Shown: positions 25,279 to 34,558, counted from the stretch's first letter. The stretch: 64,000 nucleotides of DNA from Vitreoscilla stercoraria DSM 513 (GCF_000382305.1 NZ_KB908029.1:1-64000); one strand, 5' to 3'. Numbers and translations are program-made. Notes: generated from the letters alone by a model not told the origin.

Positions 25279-26691
25279 ATGAGCGCTTTTACCTTATACG
25301 ATAAATTATGGAACAGCCACATTGTCGAACAAGCCGATGATGGTACTGTTTTGCTTTATATTGACCGCCATTTGGTCCATGAAGTGACCAGCCCACAAGC
25401 CTTCGAAGGCTTGAAGCTGAACGAACGTCCTTTATGGCGCCAAGACAGCATAGTCAGCACTGCCGATCACAACACCCCAACTGACCATTGGGATGAAGGC
25501 ATTAAAGACCCCATCTCTAAATTGCAAGTAGACACTTTGGATGCCAACATCAAAGAATTTGGCGCATTGGCTTATTTTCCATTTAAAGACAAAGGTCAAG
25601 GCATTGTGCATGTGATGGGTCCTGAACAAGGCGCAACCTTGCCTGGGATGACTGTGGTGTGTGGCGACTCACACACTTCAACACACGGTGCCTTTGGTGC
25701 TTTGGCACATGGTATTGGCACATCAGAAGTGGAACATGTCATGGCGACCCAATGTATTACCGCCAAAAAATCCAAATCTATGTTGATTGAAGTCAACGGT
25801 GAATTGGCGCAAGGCGTGACCGCCAAAGACGTGGCTTTGTACATCATTGGTCAAATTGGCACTGCAGGAGGCACAGGCTACGCCATCGAGTTCGGTGGCA
25901 GCGCCATTCGCTCTTTGTCCATGGAAGGTCGCATGACGCTGTGCAATATGGCCATTGAAGGCGGTGCACGCTCAGGCTTGGTGGCCGTTGACCAAACCAC
26001 AATGGATTATGTTCAAGGTCGCCCATTTGCACCCAAAGCAGAACAATGGGAACAAGCGGTTGCATACTGGAAAACTTTGGTGTCTGACGAAGGTGCAGAA
26101 TTTGATTCGGTCTTCCATTTTGATGCCGCTGACATTCAGCCACAAGTGACTTGGGGCACATCGCCTGAAATGGTATTGGCTGTCGATGGCATTGTCCCTA
26201 ATCCTGAAGACGAAACCGATGCTGTCAAACGCGAAAGCATCACTCGCGCTTTACAATACATGGGTTTAGAAGCTGGCACGGCATTGACCGACATTCCTGT
26301 GGACATCGTATTCATTGGTTCTTGTACCAATAGCCGTATTGAAGACTTGCGTGAAGCTGCAAGCGTTGCCAAAGGCCATCAAAAAGCCGACAACGTTTCT
26401 CGTGTATTGATTGTCCCAGGTTCTGGCTTGGTGAAAGAACAAGCCGAACAAGAAGGCTTGGACAAAATCTTCATCGAAGCGGGTTTTGAATGGCGTGAAC
26501 CGGGCTGCTCTATGTGTTTGGCAATGAATGCCGACCGCTTAGAAGCAGGTCAACGCTGTGCATCGACTTCAAACCGCAATTTTGAAGGTCGTCAAGGCAA
26601 TGGTGGTCGCACCCATTTGGTAAGCCCAGCGATGGCAGCAGCAGCAGCCATCAAAGGTCACTTTGTAGACGTGCGCCAATTATTGGCTTAA
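25279..26691 (+). CDS. leuC: 3-isopropylmalate dehydratase large subunit
   Basis: LeuC with LeuD isomerises 2-isopropylmalate to 3-isopropylmalate in leucine synthesis. ATG 25279 (MSAFTLYDKLW) gives 470 residues, the normal size; the open frame extends upstream to 25183 but that part is not LeuC-like. The aconitase-type [4Fe-4S] ligands are visible as CVV-region GDSHTSTHGAFGALAHG (substrate binding), FIGSCTNSRIEDL and EPGCSMCLAMN. Further conserved segments are RNFEGRQG and TADHNTPT. It is separated from leuD by an entericidin-like gene and two hairpins, which is unusual compared with the tight leuCD pairs of many bacteria. Confidence 0.97.
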   Translation: MSAFTLYDKLWNSHIVEQADDGTVLLYIDRHLVHEVTSPQAFEGLKLNERPLWRQDSIVSTADHNTPTDHWDEGIKDPISKLQVDTLDANIKEFGALAYFPFKDKGQGIVHVMGPEQGATLPGMTVVCGDSHTSTHGAFGALAHGIGTSEVEHVMATQCITAKKSKSMLIEVNGELAQGVTAKDVALYIIGQIGTAGGTGYAIEFGGSAIRSLSMEGRMTLCNMAIEGGARSGLVAVDQTTMDYVQGRPFAPKAEQWEQAVAYWKTLVSDEGAEFDSVFHFDAADIQPQVTWGTSPEMVLAVDGIVPNPEDETDAVKRESITRALQYMGLEAGTALTDIPVDIVFIGSCTNSRIEDLREAASVAKGHQKADNVSRVLIVPGSGLVKEQAEQEGLDKIFIEAGFEWREPGCSMCLAMNADRLEAGQRCASTSNRNFEGRQGNGGRTHLVSPAMAAAAAIKGHFVDVRQLLA

Positions 26692-26745
26692 ATATTAAAA
26701 CAGCAGGAACCATTTGCCACCGCCCCATCTCTGATTCCTCGTTAA

Positions 26746-26774
26746 AATGCTTTATTTATTTTGTATAAAGCATT
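26746..26774. repeat. Perfect hairpin in the leuC-leuD gap (1)
   Basis: AATGCTTTAT (about 26746-26755) pairs perfectly with ATAAAGCATT (26765-26774) around a nine-base loop, 55 bases after the leuC stop. There is no T-run, so this is not a classical terminator. Confidence 0.75.
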
Positions 26775-26829
26775 GAAACCTAGTGTATGTTAACCAAACA
26801 CTCACTTTTAAAAGAATCGGAAAATTGAA

Positions 26830-26862
26830 ACATGTGAAAATTACAATTGGATTTTCACATGT
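26830..26862. repeat. Perfect 12-bp hairpin in the leuC-leuD gap (2)
   Basis: ACATGTGAAAAT (26830-26841) and ATTTTCACATGT (26851-26862) form a perfect 12-bp stem with a nine-base loop. It lies upstream of the entericidin-like gene and has no T-run; it may be an operator or an RNA structure. Confidence 0.8.
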
Positions 26863-26985
26863 AGGTGACAATCGTTCTGTTAGCAAATTTATTTGCAAAA
26901 GGTGCGAATCAGGACATTAAAGCCAGCGGTTAACCGCTCAATTATCCCTTTTCACGTTGATTTAAATAGATTAGAGGACAATATC

Positions 26986-27126
26986 ATGAAACATTTGGCT
27001 TTGATTGCTTGTGCAGCTATTGTATTTTTAGCTGGGTGTAACACTGTAAAAGGTATCGGTCGCGACATTTCCGGTGGTGGTCAAGCTGTCTCAGGTGCAG
27101 CCAAATCTGTCCATCCGAATATGTAA
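26986..27126 (+). CDS. Entericidin-like small lipoprotein
   Basis: A 46-residue lipoprotein of the EcnA/EcnB type. The N-terminus MKHLALIACAAIVFLAGC is a lipoprotein signal with lipobox LAGC (Cys18), followed by NTVKGIGRDISGGGQAVSG, which matches the entericidin pattern. The start is ATG 26986 (RBS AGAGGAC), not the longer frame from 26893. Entericidins are a toxin/antidote pair in enterobacteria, but single homologues are widespread envelope lipoproteins of unclear role. It lies between leuC and leuD. Confidence 0.85.
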   Translation: MKHLALIACAAIVFLAGCNTVKGIGRDISGGGQAVSGAAKSVHPNM

Positions 27127-27201
27127 CGACCAAATTGATTGCGGTGTTTCGGGCGGTTTCAGGCCGCCTCTTGCTTGCCCGGCTTTTATTGGAAAATAAA
27201 C

Positions 27202-27843
27202 ATGAAAGCCTTTACTACATTGACCGCATTGGTCGCGCCTCTCGACCGTGCCAACGTTGACACCGATGCCATCATTCCCAAACAATTCTTAAAATCCATC
27301 CAACGCTCAGGCTTTGGTCCTAATTGTTTTGATGAATGGCGCTATCTTGACCATGGCGAACCGGGTATGGACAATACAGGCCGCCCATTGAATCCTGATT
27401 TCTCATTGAACCAAACCCGTTATCAAGGTGCCAATATTTTGTTAACACGCAAAAACTTTGGCTGCGGCTCTAGCCGTGAACACGCACCTTGGGCTTTGGA
27501 CGACTACGGCTTTCGCGCGGTGATTGCACCATCGTTTGCCGACATTTTCTTCAACAACTGCTACAAAAATGGCTTATTGCCCATTGTTTTGTCAGAAGAA
27601 ATCGTCGAACAATTGTTCCAAGAAGTGGAACAAAACGAAGCTTATCAATTGACCGTCGATTTGACAGCACAAACCGTGACCAGCCCTAGCGGCGCAGTCT
27701 ATTGTTTTGACATCACCGACCATCGCAAACATTGCTTGCTCAATGGCTTGGATGAAATTGGCTTGACTTTGGCGCACGCTGACAATATCAAAGCATTTGA
27801 AAGCCAACACCGCGCTGCACAACCGTGGCTTTTCCACAATTAA
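27202..27843 (+). CDS. leuD: 3-isopropylmalate dehydratase small subunit
   Basis: The small subunit of isopropylmalate isomerase, 213 residues from ATG 27202 (MKAFTTLTALVAPLDRANVD), the usual length. The family signature NVDTDAIIPKQFLK is near the N-terminus, and LTRKNFGCGSSREHAPWAL is the substrate-binding loop shared with the aconitase swivelling domain. The open frame extends upstream to 27139 but the ATG 27202 start is preceded by TTGGAAAA and gives the conserved N-terminus. It precedes leuB by 87 bases that hold an outward-facing DUS pair. Confidence 0.96.
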   Translation: MKAFTTLTALVAPLDRANVDTDAIIPKQFLKSIQRSGFGPNCFDEWRYLDHGEPGMDNTGRPLNPDFSLNQTRYQGANILLTRKNFGCGSSREHAPWALDDYGFRAVIAPSFADIFFNNCYKNGLLPIVLSEEIVEQLFQEVEQNEAYQLTVDLTAQTVTSPSGAVYCFDITDHRKHCLLNGLDEIGLTLAHADNIKAFESQHRAAQPWLFHN

Positions 27844-27868
27844 ATAATCAATTAAAATATCCAGACCC

Positions 27869-27897
27869 TTACAGGACGGCCATTAAGCGTCCTGTAA
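27869..27897. repeat. Outward DUS pair between leuD and leuB
   Basis: TTACAGGACG (27869-27878) pairs with CGTCCTGTAA (27888-27897) around a nine-base loop. The right copy is the full AAGCGTCCTGTAAA; the left arm ends in GACGG rather than GACGC. In the reading direction of leuDB it could cause partial termination. Confidence 0.75.
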
Positions 27898-27930
27898 ACT
27901 TTATTCATTGTGTTTCAAGGTTCAAACATC

Positions 27931-29010
27931 ATGACTCAAACCATCGCAGTTTTACCCGGTGACGGCATCGGCCCAGAAATCATTGCACAAGCGGTACGTG
28001 TCTTAGAAGTTTTCCAACAAAAAGGTTGGGACATTCAGTTTCAATACGCACCTTTAGGCGGTGCAGCTTACGATGAATATGGTGTACCTTATCCAGAATT
28101 CACGCAAAACATTTGCCGCCAAGCCGACGCCGTATTGCTAGGTGCGGTAGGTGGTCCACAATATGACAATCTTGACCGCCCTTTGCGTCCTGAACGTGGT
28201 TTGTTGGCCATTCGCAAAGATTTGAATTTGTTTGCCAATTTGCGCCCTGCTATTTTATATCCAGAATTGGCGAATGCTTCGACTTTGAAACCAGAAGTGG
28301 TGGCGGGTTTGGACATTTTGATTGTGCGTGAACTCACTGGTGATATTTATTTTGCCGAGCCACGCGGTATCAGCCAATTGGCAGATGGCACGCGCGAAGG
28401 CGTGAACACCATGCGTTACCATGAATCTGAAATTCGCCGTATCGGTCATATTGCGTTTCAAGCAGCACAAAAACGCAACAAAAAATTGTGTTCTGTAGAC
28501 AAAGCCAATGTTTTGGAAACCACAGAATTGTGGAAACAAATCATGAACGAAATTGCAGCCGACTATCCTGACGTTGAATTGAGCCATATGTATGTGGACA
28601 ATGCGGCAATGCAATTGGTCAAAGCACCCAAACAATTTGATGTGATGGTTACAGGCAACATTTTTGGTGATATCTTGTCTGATGAAGCGTCTATGTTGAC
28701 AGGCTCTATTGGCATGTTACCATCGGCCTCTTTAAACGAAACAGGCAAAGGTTTGTACGAGCCATCACACGGTTCCGCACCTGATATTGCTGGTCAAAAC
28801 AAAGCCAACCCATTGGCAACGATTTTGTCAGCGGCGATGATGTTGCGTTACTCGTTCAATCAAGATGGCTTTGCTAATGCAATTGAACAAGCCGTACAAA
28901 GCGTCCTGAAACAAGGTTTGCGCACTGGCGACATTTACGAAGATGGCTGCCAATTGGTTAGCTGTTCAGAAATGGGCGATGCAGTGGTGGCAGCTTTACA
29001 AAGCATCTGA
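27931..29010 (+). CDS. leuB: 3-isopropylmalate dehydrogenase
   Basis: LeuB oxidatively decarboxylates 3-isopropylmalate with NAD. ATG 27931 gives 359 residues (MTQTIAVLPGDGIGPEII); the in-frame GTG at 27910 is less likely. The substrate-binding arginines lie in the RPERGLLAIRKDLNLFANLRP segment (given here in part), VRELTGDIYFAEPRG is present, the conserved lysine and aspartates are in SVDKANVL, DNAAMQL and GDILSDEASM, and the adenine-binding GSAPDIAGQNKANP is near the C-terminus. Its stop overlaps the pqiA start by one base (TGATG), so leuB and pqiABC may be transcribed together. Confidence 0.96.
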   Translation: MTQTIAVLPGDGIGPEIIAQAVRVLEVFQQKGWDIQFQYAPLGGAAYDEYGVPYPEFTQNICRQADAVLLGAVGGPQYDNLDRPLRPERGLLAIRKDLNLFANLRPAILYPELANASTLKPEVVAGLDILIVRELTGDIYFAEPRGISQLADGTREGVNTMRYHESEIRRIGHIAFQAAQKRNKKLCSVDKANVLETTELWKQIMNEIAADYPDVELSHMYVDNAAMQLVKAPKQFDVMVTGNIFGDILSDEASMLTGSIGMLPSASLNETGKGLYEPSHGSAPDIAGQNKANPLATILSAAMMLRYSFNQDGFANAIEQAVQSVLKQGLRTGDIYEDGCQLVSCSEMGDAVVAALQSI

Positions 29011-30326
29011 TGATTAAATTTTCTGTCTTCAAGAGGTGGTGGTCACAAAAACGCCACCTCAGCATGGCAAGCTTGCCAACGCACACCACTCAATGCCCTT
29101 GCTGTGGCCTTGAGTCGGTGGTGCCTCAAATGTCTCAAGGTGAGTCAGCCAATTGCCCGCAATGCGGGCAATTATTGGTTAAAATCAACCGCAATCCTTA
29201 TACCGCGCCCTTGGCTTTTGTCAGTGCGGCATGGATTTTAATGCTTTTGGTCGGCAGCCAAGTGTATTTAAACATGGACATGATAGGCGTGTCCGAGCAT
29301 CTGTCTGTCATCGATATTTTCCAAAACCTCAAACACCATGAATATGGATTTTTAGCCACTGTCATGTTGCTGCTGGTATTTTTCACGCCCGTTTTATTCA
29401 TGTCCATGTATATGTACGTGCACATTGCCCTATACCGCCAACACTATCTGCCAGGAACCAATCTTTGCGCGCGTCATATGATACGTTTGCGACCATGGTT
29501 AATGGTCGATGTATTTTTTGTCGCGACCTTAGTTGCCTTAGTCAAAATTGCTGCTGTCAGCGATTTTACAGTGGGTCCTGCCTTTGGCTTTGTATTTGTC
29601 TATGCTTTGTTTCTCATTCACATGGGCATCAATATCCATCCTCATTGGCTGTTTTACCAATTGTCACAATTACAACCTGATGCCCAACCTTTGTGCATCA
29701 GTCAACACAAACCCAATACTTTGTATTGCACCCGCTGCTTGCACGCTCAAAATCATACTGACAACGAATGCGATGTCTGCGGCGCATTTTTATACCACCG
29801 CATTCCCAATAGTATTCAAAAATCTTTGGCCTTGCTGATTACCGCCATGATTTTGTTCATTCCTGCCAATACATTCATCATGATGTCTACTGACAGTTTG
29901 CTCAGCAGCGCACAAAGTAATATCTTTGATGGTGTCTTGATTTTGTGGAAAGAAAAAGACCATTTGGTCGCTGTCATTGTGTTTATTGCCAGCATTTTGA
30001 TTCCAGTGGTCAAAATTTTGATGTTGATGATTTTATTGTACAGTGCCCGCTTTCAGCTTTTATTGCCACCCAAAGTTTTGAACAAAATGTACCACTTTGT
30101 CGAATTCATCGGCAGATGGTCTATGATAGATATCTTTGTCATCATTTTGTTGATGGCGGTTTACCGTACGAACATTGCCTCTGTCACCCCTGGTATGGCA
30201 TCAGTCTATTTTACCTTGGTCATTTTTGCTACTATGTTGTCTGCCGAGGTATTGGATTTGCGTTTAATCTGGGATCGATACCACCAACAACAACGAGCCA
30301 AAAAACATGCAAGCCACCGACCCTGA
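29010..30326 (+). CDS. pqiA: Intermembrane transport protein PqiA
   Basis: A 438-residue inner-membrane protein of the PqiA family, the membrane part of the PqiABC lipid-transport bridge. It has two similar halves, each with a rubredoxin-like zinc ribbon (CPCCGLE...CPQCG around 30-52; CTRC...CDVCG around 245-262) followed by four transmembrane segments. ATG 29010 overlaps the leuB stop; a second ATG at 29064 (MASLPTH) would remove 18 residues and is a possible alternative. It overlaps pqiB by 20 bases. Confidence 0.88.
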   Translation: MIKFSVFKRWWSQKRHLSMASLPTHTTQCPCCGLESVVPQMSQGESANCPQCGQLLVKINRNPYTAPLAFVSAAWILMLLVGSQVYLNMDMIGVSEHLSVIDIFQNLKHHEYGFLATVMLLLVFFTPVLFMSMYMYVHIALYRQHYLPGTNLCARHMIRLRPWLMVDVFFVATLVALVKIAAVSDFTVGPAFGFVFVYALFLIHMGINIHPHWLFYQLSQLQPDAQPLCISQHKPNTLYCTRCLHAQNHTDNECDVCGAFLYHRIPNSIQKSLALLITAMILFIPANTFIMMSTDSLLSSAQSNIFDGVLILWKEKDHLVAVIVFIASILIPVVKILMLMILLYSARFQLLLPPKVLNKMYHFVEFIGRWSMIDIFVIILLMAVYRTNIASVTPGMASVYFTLVIFATMLSAEVLDLRLIWDRYHQQQRAKKHASHRP

Positions 30327-31959
30327 TACCTCAACACCGCCACCATCTGAGCCTCCTGTAGCTCAGGTGAGCAAAAGCCGCGCTTTATCAATTATTTGGT
30401 TGGTACCTATTGCCACATTGATTGTCGCCATCGTCTTGCTCGTTAGCTATTTGCGTAACAATGGTACAGAAGTCACTTTGCATATGCCCAGTGCAGATGG
30501 CGTAGAAATCAATAAAACGCCCATCAAAATTTTAAATGTCGAAGTCGGTAAAGTGATTGATGTGCGTTTGAACGATGCTGGCGATGGTGTGTTATTGACC
30601 GCTAAAATCAATGGCAATATGCAACACCAATTGCGCTCAGATTCTCTATTTTGGATTGTTAAACCAGAGTTTGACCAACGTGGCATTCGTGGCTTAGGAA
30701 CCTTGGTTTCTGGTGCGTACATAGGCTTTAAACCAGGTAATGCGGCAGAAATCAAAAATGAGTTCATCATCAGCGATGATCCTCCTAGCGCTGATTTAGG
30801 TGAAGGTTTGCATCTAAAATTGAGCAGCACGCGCGCCAAAATGTTGCCTAACGGCGCGCCTGTATTTTATGAAGATTTACAAGTAGGCCAAATTACCCAA
30901 TCAACGTTTGATACCAAAAATCAGCATGTCCATTATGATATTTTCATTCAAAAAAGCCACCAAGATTTGGTGGGCGATCATGTCAAATTTTGGATTAAAT
31001 CAGGGGTAAACATCCAAACCAACAGCCAAGGCATACAAATTGATGCGGCCCCTATTGGCTCTATTTTGAGCGGCGCTATTGCCTTCACTCAGCCACTGAG
31101 CACTGGTAAAGGTGCTTCAGTCAAAGATGGTCATACCTTTACGTTACACAGCAATATCAGTGATGTGATGGAACCTGCTTCCCCCCGAGCCTTTTATTTG
31201 GTCGCTTTTTTTGACCAAAGCATGCGCGGTGTGAGCGCAGGTGCCACAGTGGAATACAAAGGTTTACCCATTGGCGTGATTGAAAAAACCCCGTTTTTTC
31301 ACAACAATGACCAATTAAATCTACTGGAAAACCGCTATATTCCCGTTCAATTGCGCATTGAACCAAGCGCCATAGAAATGGGCGCCAATCCGATAGAAAC
31401 CAAACAATGGCAGCAAAAATTTGACCAAGCCATTCGCCAAGGATTGTACGCTACCATCATCAGCAACAATATCGTCACAGGCAATATGTCGATTGAATTA
31501 ACCGATGAGTTGTCTGCCGATCCAAGTTTGAAACCACAAGACCGTTATGCAGGACTAAGCGTCATTCCTACGCGTGCAGTGGGCTTGAATGCCACAGTGA
31601 AAAACTTGAACCGCTTACTGGTCAAATTCAACCATTTGCCATTAGAACAAACAGTGGGTCAATTGAATCAAAATTTAGCCGAATTGCAAAAAACCTTGGG
31701 TTCAGTCAACCAATTGCTCAACAACCCCAATACCCAAAGCATCCCCAAAGAACTGAATCAAACTTTGAAGCAATTGCGTGGTACTTTAGAAGGGGTCTCG
31801 CCTGACTCACCAGCGTATCGTGATGTCCAAAACACATTACAAAGTTTGGATCGAACCTTGCAAAAATCCAATCCATTATTGAAAAAACTGGGTGAGAAAC
31901 CAAACTCTTTCATTTTTGACAGCAAATCTGCCGATCCTATTCCGAAAGGACAACCATGA
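30307..31959 (+). CDS. pqiB: Intermembrane transport protein PqiB (MCE domains)
   Basis: A 550-residue protein with one N-terminal transmembrane helix (SIIWLVPIATLIVAIVLLV, about 29-47) and three MCE/MlaD domains (about 50-135, 165-270 and 290-395), then a long alpha-helical C-terminus that in E. coli PqiB forms a hollow coiled-coil channel for lipids across the periplasm. The MCE repeats show the VEVGKV, LQVGQI and LPIGVI turns. It overlaps pqiA by 20 bases and pqiC by 4, so the operon is translationally coupled. Length matches E. coli PqiB (546). Confidence 0.92.
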   Translation: MQATDPDTSTPPPSEPPVAQVSKSRALSIIWLVPIATLIVAIVLLVSYLRNNGTEVTLHMPSADGVEINKTPIKILNVEVGKVIDVRLNDAGDGVLLTAKINGNMQHQLRSDSLFWIVKPEFDQRGIRGLGTLVSGAYIGFKPGNAAEIKNEFIISDDPPSADLGEGLHLKLSSTRAKMLPNGAPVFYEDLQVGQITQSTFDTKNQHVHYDIFIQKSHQDLVGDHVKFWIKSGVNIQTNSQGIQIDAAPIGSILSGAIAFTQPLSTGKGASVKDGHTFTLHSNISDVMEPASPRAFYLVAFFDQSMRGVSAGATVEYKGLPIGVIEKTPFFHNNDQLNLLENRYIPVQLRIEPSAIEMGANPIETKQWQQKFDQAIRQGLYATIISNNIVTGNMSIELTDELSADPSLKPQDRYAGLSVIPTRAVGLNATVKNLNRLLVKFNHLPLEQTVGQLNQNLAELQKTLGSVNQLLNNPNTQSIPKELNQTLKQLRGTLEGVSPDSPAYRDVQNTLQSLDRTLQKSNPLLKKLGEKPNSFIFDSKSADPIPKGQP

Positions 31960-32495
31960 AACTCTGGTTCATCACCGCGTGTTTGGCATTGGCTGTGGGT
32001 GCTTGTGCCAGTGCGCCGACCACTCAGTATTACCGTCTGTCCGATACGGCTTACCGCTTGCCAGCCACCCAAAAATCCAATGTGGTTTTGCGGGTGGTGG
32101 TAGCTGAACCATTAAAAGGTCAAAATTTGCTCTACCAAACCGATGCACACACGCTGCATTTTGCCAAACAACACTTATGGGCAGAACCTTTAGATATTGC
32201 CATACGCAACCAATTGGCCAATGCACTCAACCAACAAAATCGTCCCGTTCGCTTTGTGCCACCAAGTTTGCAAAACAACGACACGCCCGAGTTAACCGTT
32301 TACATTGAGCAGTTTCATGGTCGCTTTGATGGGCAGACCCAAATAGAAGGTTACAGTGTCTTCAAACACCAAGGCAAAACCACAGCAGGCTCCAATTTCA
32401 GTGTTTTGACGGCGCAACAAGGCGATGGTTATGCTGCCATGATTGACTCATTAAGCACAGGCTTGCAACAAGTGGCCACTCAAATTGCACCTTAA
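31956..32495 (+). CDS. pqiC: Outer-membrane lipoprotein PqiC
   Basis: A 179-residue lipoprotein (ABC-type transport auxiliary, DUF330) that docks the PqiB needle at the outer membrane. The signal peptide MKLWFITACLALAVGAC has its lipobox at VGAC (Cys17), followed by SAPTTQYYRLSD, typical of the family. It starts four bases before the pqiB stop and is followed by a long DUS-pair terminator, closing the leuB-pqiABC unit. Confidence 0.88.
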   Translation: MKLWFITACLALAVGACASAPTTQYYRLSDTAYRLPATQKSNVVLRVVVAEPLKGQNLLYQTDAHTLHFAKQHLWAEPLDIAIRNQLANALNQQNRPVRFVPPSLQNNDTPELTVYIEQFHGRFDGQTQIEGYSVFKHQGKTTAGSNFSVLTAQQGDGYAAMIDSLSTGLQQVATQIAP

Positions 32496-32518
32496 AACTT
32501 AATACTCATTATTTAAAG

Positions 32519-32558
32519 ATTTAAAGCGTCCTGTAAATATTTACAGGACGCTTTAAAT
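32519..32558. terminator. Long inverted DUS terminator after pqiC
   Basis: TTTAAAGCGTCCTGTAAA and its reverse complement, separated by two bases, make a stem of about 18 bp. It lies between pqiC and the convergent 83-residue gene. Confidence 0.85.
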
Positions 32559-32604
32559 GAACCATGCACAGCATCATCATGCCATGCCAATCTGTGATTT
32601 TTAC

Positions 32605-32856
32605 TTATTCTTTTTCATGGAAAAAGTCATAAGTAACATCATGGAACACATCCGCATAAGGATGGTCATGGTAATTGAGCTCACCCGATGCATTTTCAAA
32701 TGCAATTTGGATAGATTCCACCACGTCACCTGCCAAATCTTGCGGTAAGCCTTTCAAAATCCCTTTCAAAGCCGTACTCAAGACACGGTTTTCCATGCGC
32801 AAGATTTCGATTTGCTCTTCCATATATTCTAAGCGCTGTGTTATTTCATGTGACAT
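32605..32856 (-). CDS. Small conserved-looking hypothetical protein with coiled coil
   Basis: An 83-residue protein. The N-terminal 35 residues (EITQRLEYMEEQIEILRME) look like an amphipathic coiled coil; the C-terminal half is acidic and rich in aromatic and His residues (NYHDHPYADVFHDVTYD). There is no signal peptide or membrane segment. The ribosome binding site AGGA lies 7 bases upstream of the ATG. It is nine bases downstream of the GNAT gene, so they form an operon. I do not recognise a family. Confidence 0.65.
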   Translation of the reverse strand: MSHEITQRLEYMEEQIEILRMENRVLSTALKGILKGLPQDLAGDVVESIQIAFENASGELNYHDHPYADVFHDVTYDFFHEKE

Positions 32857-32865
32857 TTGATTTTC

Positions 32866-33330
32866 CTATTTCGATGTACCATTCCAACGCATTTTAACGT
32901 GTTTGACACCACCATCGTCAAATACATCGCCAAAAGTTTCAAAACCAAATGCCTCATACCATGTTTGCAAATGAATTTGTGCCGACAAATGCACAGGTAA
33001 ATTGGGAAATTGACGCTTGGCTGTATCCAAAGCCACTTGTAACAACTCGCTGCCCATGCCTTGTGAACGCAATGCTTCGACCAAAGCGATTCTGCCAATT
33101 TGCACGTATTCCATGCTCAAGTGTGGCGGCACAATCCGCGTATAGCCAACGAGCTTCGGTCCGTCATACAACATGATGTGCGTGGCATCCAAATCATCGT
33201 TGTCAGCATCCAAATACAGGCTTTGCTGCTCCAACATGAACACACGTTGGCGCAATTGCAAAATTTGGTGCAATTGGTATAAATTCAAAGCGATAAAAGG
33301 TTCTATGATTAACTCATATTGATTCAACAT
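32866..33330 (-). CDS. GNAT-family acetyltransferase (ElaA-like)
   Basis: A 154-residue GCN5-related N-acetyltransferase of the ElaA type. The acetyl-CoA-binding loop is in RIALVEALRSQGMGSELLQ (motif A, Q/RxxGxG/A), preceded by VGYTRIVPP and followed by LSAQIHLQTWYEAFGFETFG, the C-terminal ElaA signature. ATG 33330 (MLNQYELIIE) has an AGGAG box 8 bases upstream; a TTG two codons earlier is ignored. The substrate is unknown. Confidence 0.85.
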   Translation of the reverse strand: MLNQYELIIEPFIALNLYQLHQILQLRQRVFMLEQQSLYLDADNDDLDATHIMLYDGPKLVGYTRIVPPHLSMEYVQIGRIALVEALRSQGMGSELLQVALDTAKRQFPNLPVHLSAQIHLQTWYEAFGFETFGDVFDDGGVKHVKMRWNGTSK

Positions 33331-33603
33331 ACACAAACTCCTTCAAACAATGCCCTTAACCTTAATACCATTTGAACGCTTCGTCTAATCAATCCGCACT
33401 ATCACCATGTTGCGACAAACCACACAGACGCTCGATTTTTATCTGTTCTAACATTCTGACACCTATGCCTTAGCAGGCTCGTGTTATATTCAATCTTCAT
33501 GAATATTATCTAAAACATACTCAATATACCTTGTATCGACACTTTTAAAAGGCAAGGCTATTTTATTAACACATTGTTTTTATAAGCAAGGCTAAGACAC
33601 ATC

Positions 33604-34509
33604 ATGACAAACATGAGCACACAAGACAAAATCGGCGCTTTATTGGTGGTGGTTTTATGGGGTTTGAATTTTTATTTCATCTATCTAGGCTTACAGGACG
33701 CATCGCCTTTATTATTAGGCTGTTTGCGCTTTATCTTTGTCAGCTTTCCCGCAATTTTCTTCATCAAAAAACCCAATATTCCATGGCGTTGGCTCATCAC
33801 TTATGGTTTGTTAATCAGTTTTGCGCAGTTTACCTTCTTGTTTTGGGCCATAGCCGCAGGCTTACCCACAGGCTTGGCAGCGATTGTCTTGCAATCACAA
33901 GCTTTCTTTACCATTATCATTGCTGCCATTATGATGGGCGAAAACGTCAAAGCTTATCAAATCATCGCCATGGTCGTTGCCGCACTGGGCTTGGGTTTGA
34001 TTGCTTATGGTCAATATCAAGGGCAATTGCCCGTCCTTGCAGTATTTTTAGTGGTTATAGGCGCATTCGCTTGGGCATGTGGCAATATTACGGTCAAACA
34101 TATTGGCAGTTTAAAACGCTCGGTCAATCCTTTGGCACTGGTCGTTTGGGGCAATTTGATTTGCCCATTGCCATTTTTCATCGGGGCGGTCGCAATAGAT
34201 GGCTGGGAACAAGTACACGCTCAATTGACCCAATGGAGCGTGAACCGTGTCATTGCTTTGGCGTATTTAAGCTGGGTTGCCAGCATTATTGGCTACGGCT
34301 TATGGGGCAAACTCATGAGCAAATACGATGCAGCCAGCATTGCACCATTGTCTTTGTTTGTCCCTGCGGTGGCTTTGGTCGTGGCTTTTTTGGTATTAAA
34401 CGAGCCTTTGAATCGTTGGCACAGCATTGGTATTGCGGTTTTAGCAGTTGGTTTGTGCATTCATTTGCTTTTACCCAGCTGGATTCAATCTCAAAAAACC
34501 AAAATGTGA
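33604..34509 (+). CDS. EamA-family (DMT) metabolite exporter
   Basis: A 301-residue inner-membrane protein with ten predicted transmembrane helices in two EamA repeats (about 10-140 and 155-290). It resembles EamA/YdeD-type exporters that expel cysteine pathway intermediates and other metabolites; LVVVLWGLNFYFIYLGL and AAIMMGENVKAYQ are typical of the first repeat and VFLVVIGAFAWACGN opens the second. The ribosome binding site is weak. A DUS-like word at 33691-33702 is read as LQDA. The substrate cannot be inferred. An intrinsic terminator follows. Confidence 0.88.
   Translation: MTNMSTQDKIGALLVVVLWGLNFYFIYLGLQDASPLLLGCLRFIFVSFPAIFFIKKPNIPWRWLITYGLLISFAQFTFLFWAIAAGLPTGLAAIVLQSQAFFTIIIAAIMMGENVKAYQIIAMVVAALGLGLIAYGQYQGQLPVLAVFLVVIGAFAWACGNITVKHIGSLKRSVNPLALVVWGNLICPLPFFIGAVAIDGWEQVHAQLTQWSVNRVIALAYLSWVASIIGYGLWGKLMSKYDAASIAPLSLFVPAVALVVAFLVLNEPLNRWHSIGIAVLAVGLCIHLLLPSWIQSQKTKM
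33691..33702 (-). repeat. DUS-like word inside the EamA exporter gene
   Basis: TTACAGGACGCA contains the 11-base core TTACAGGACGC and is read in frame as Leu-Gln-Asp-Ala. Confidence 0.7.
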
Positions 34510-34524
34510 AGATTTTTTCATTCT

Positions 34525-34558
34525 AAAATGGGCTGTTTTGACCACACAGTCCATTTTT
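34525..34558 (+). terminator. Intrinsic terminator of the EamA exporter gene
   Basis: An interrupted stem AAAATGG-CTGT against ACAG-CCATTTT with a T-run, 15 bases after the stop codon. Confidence 0.7.
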
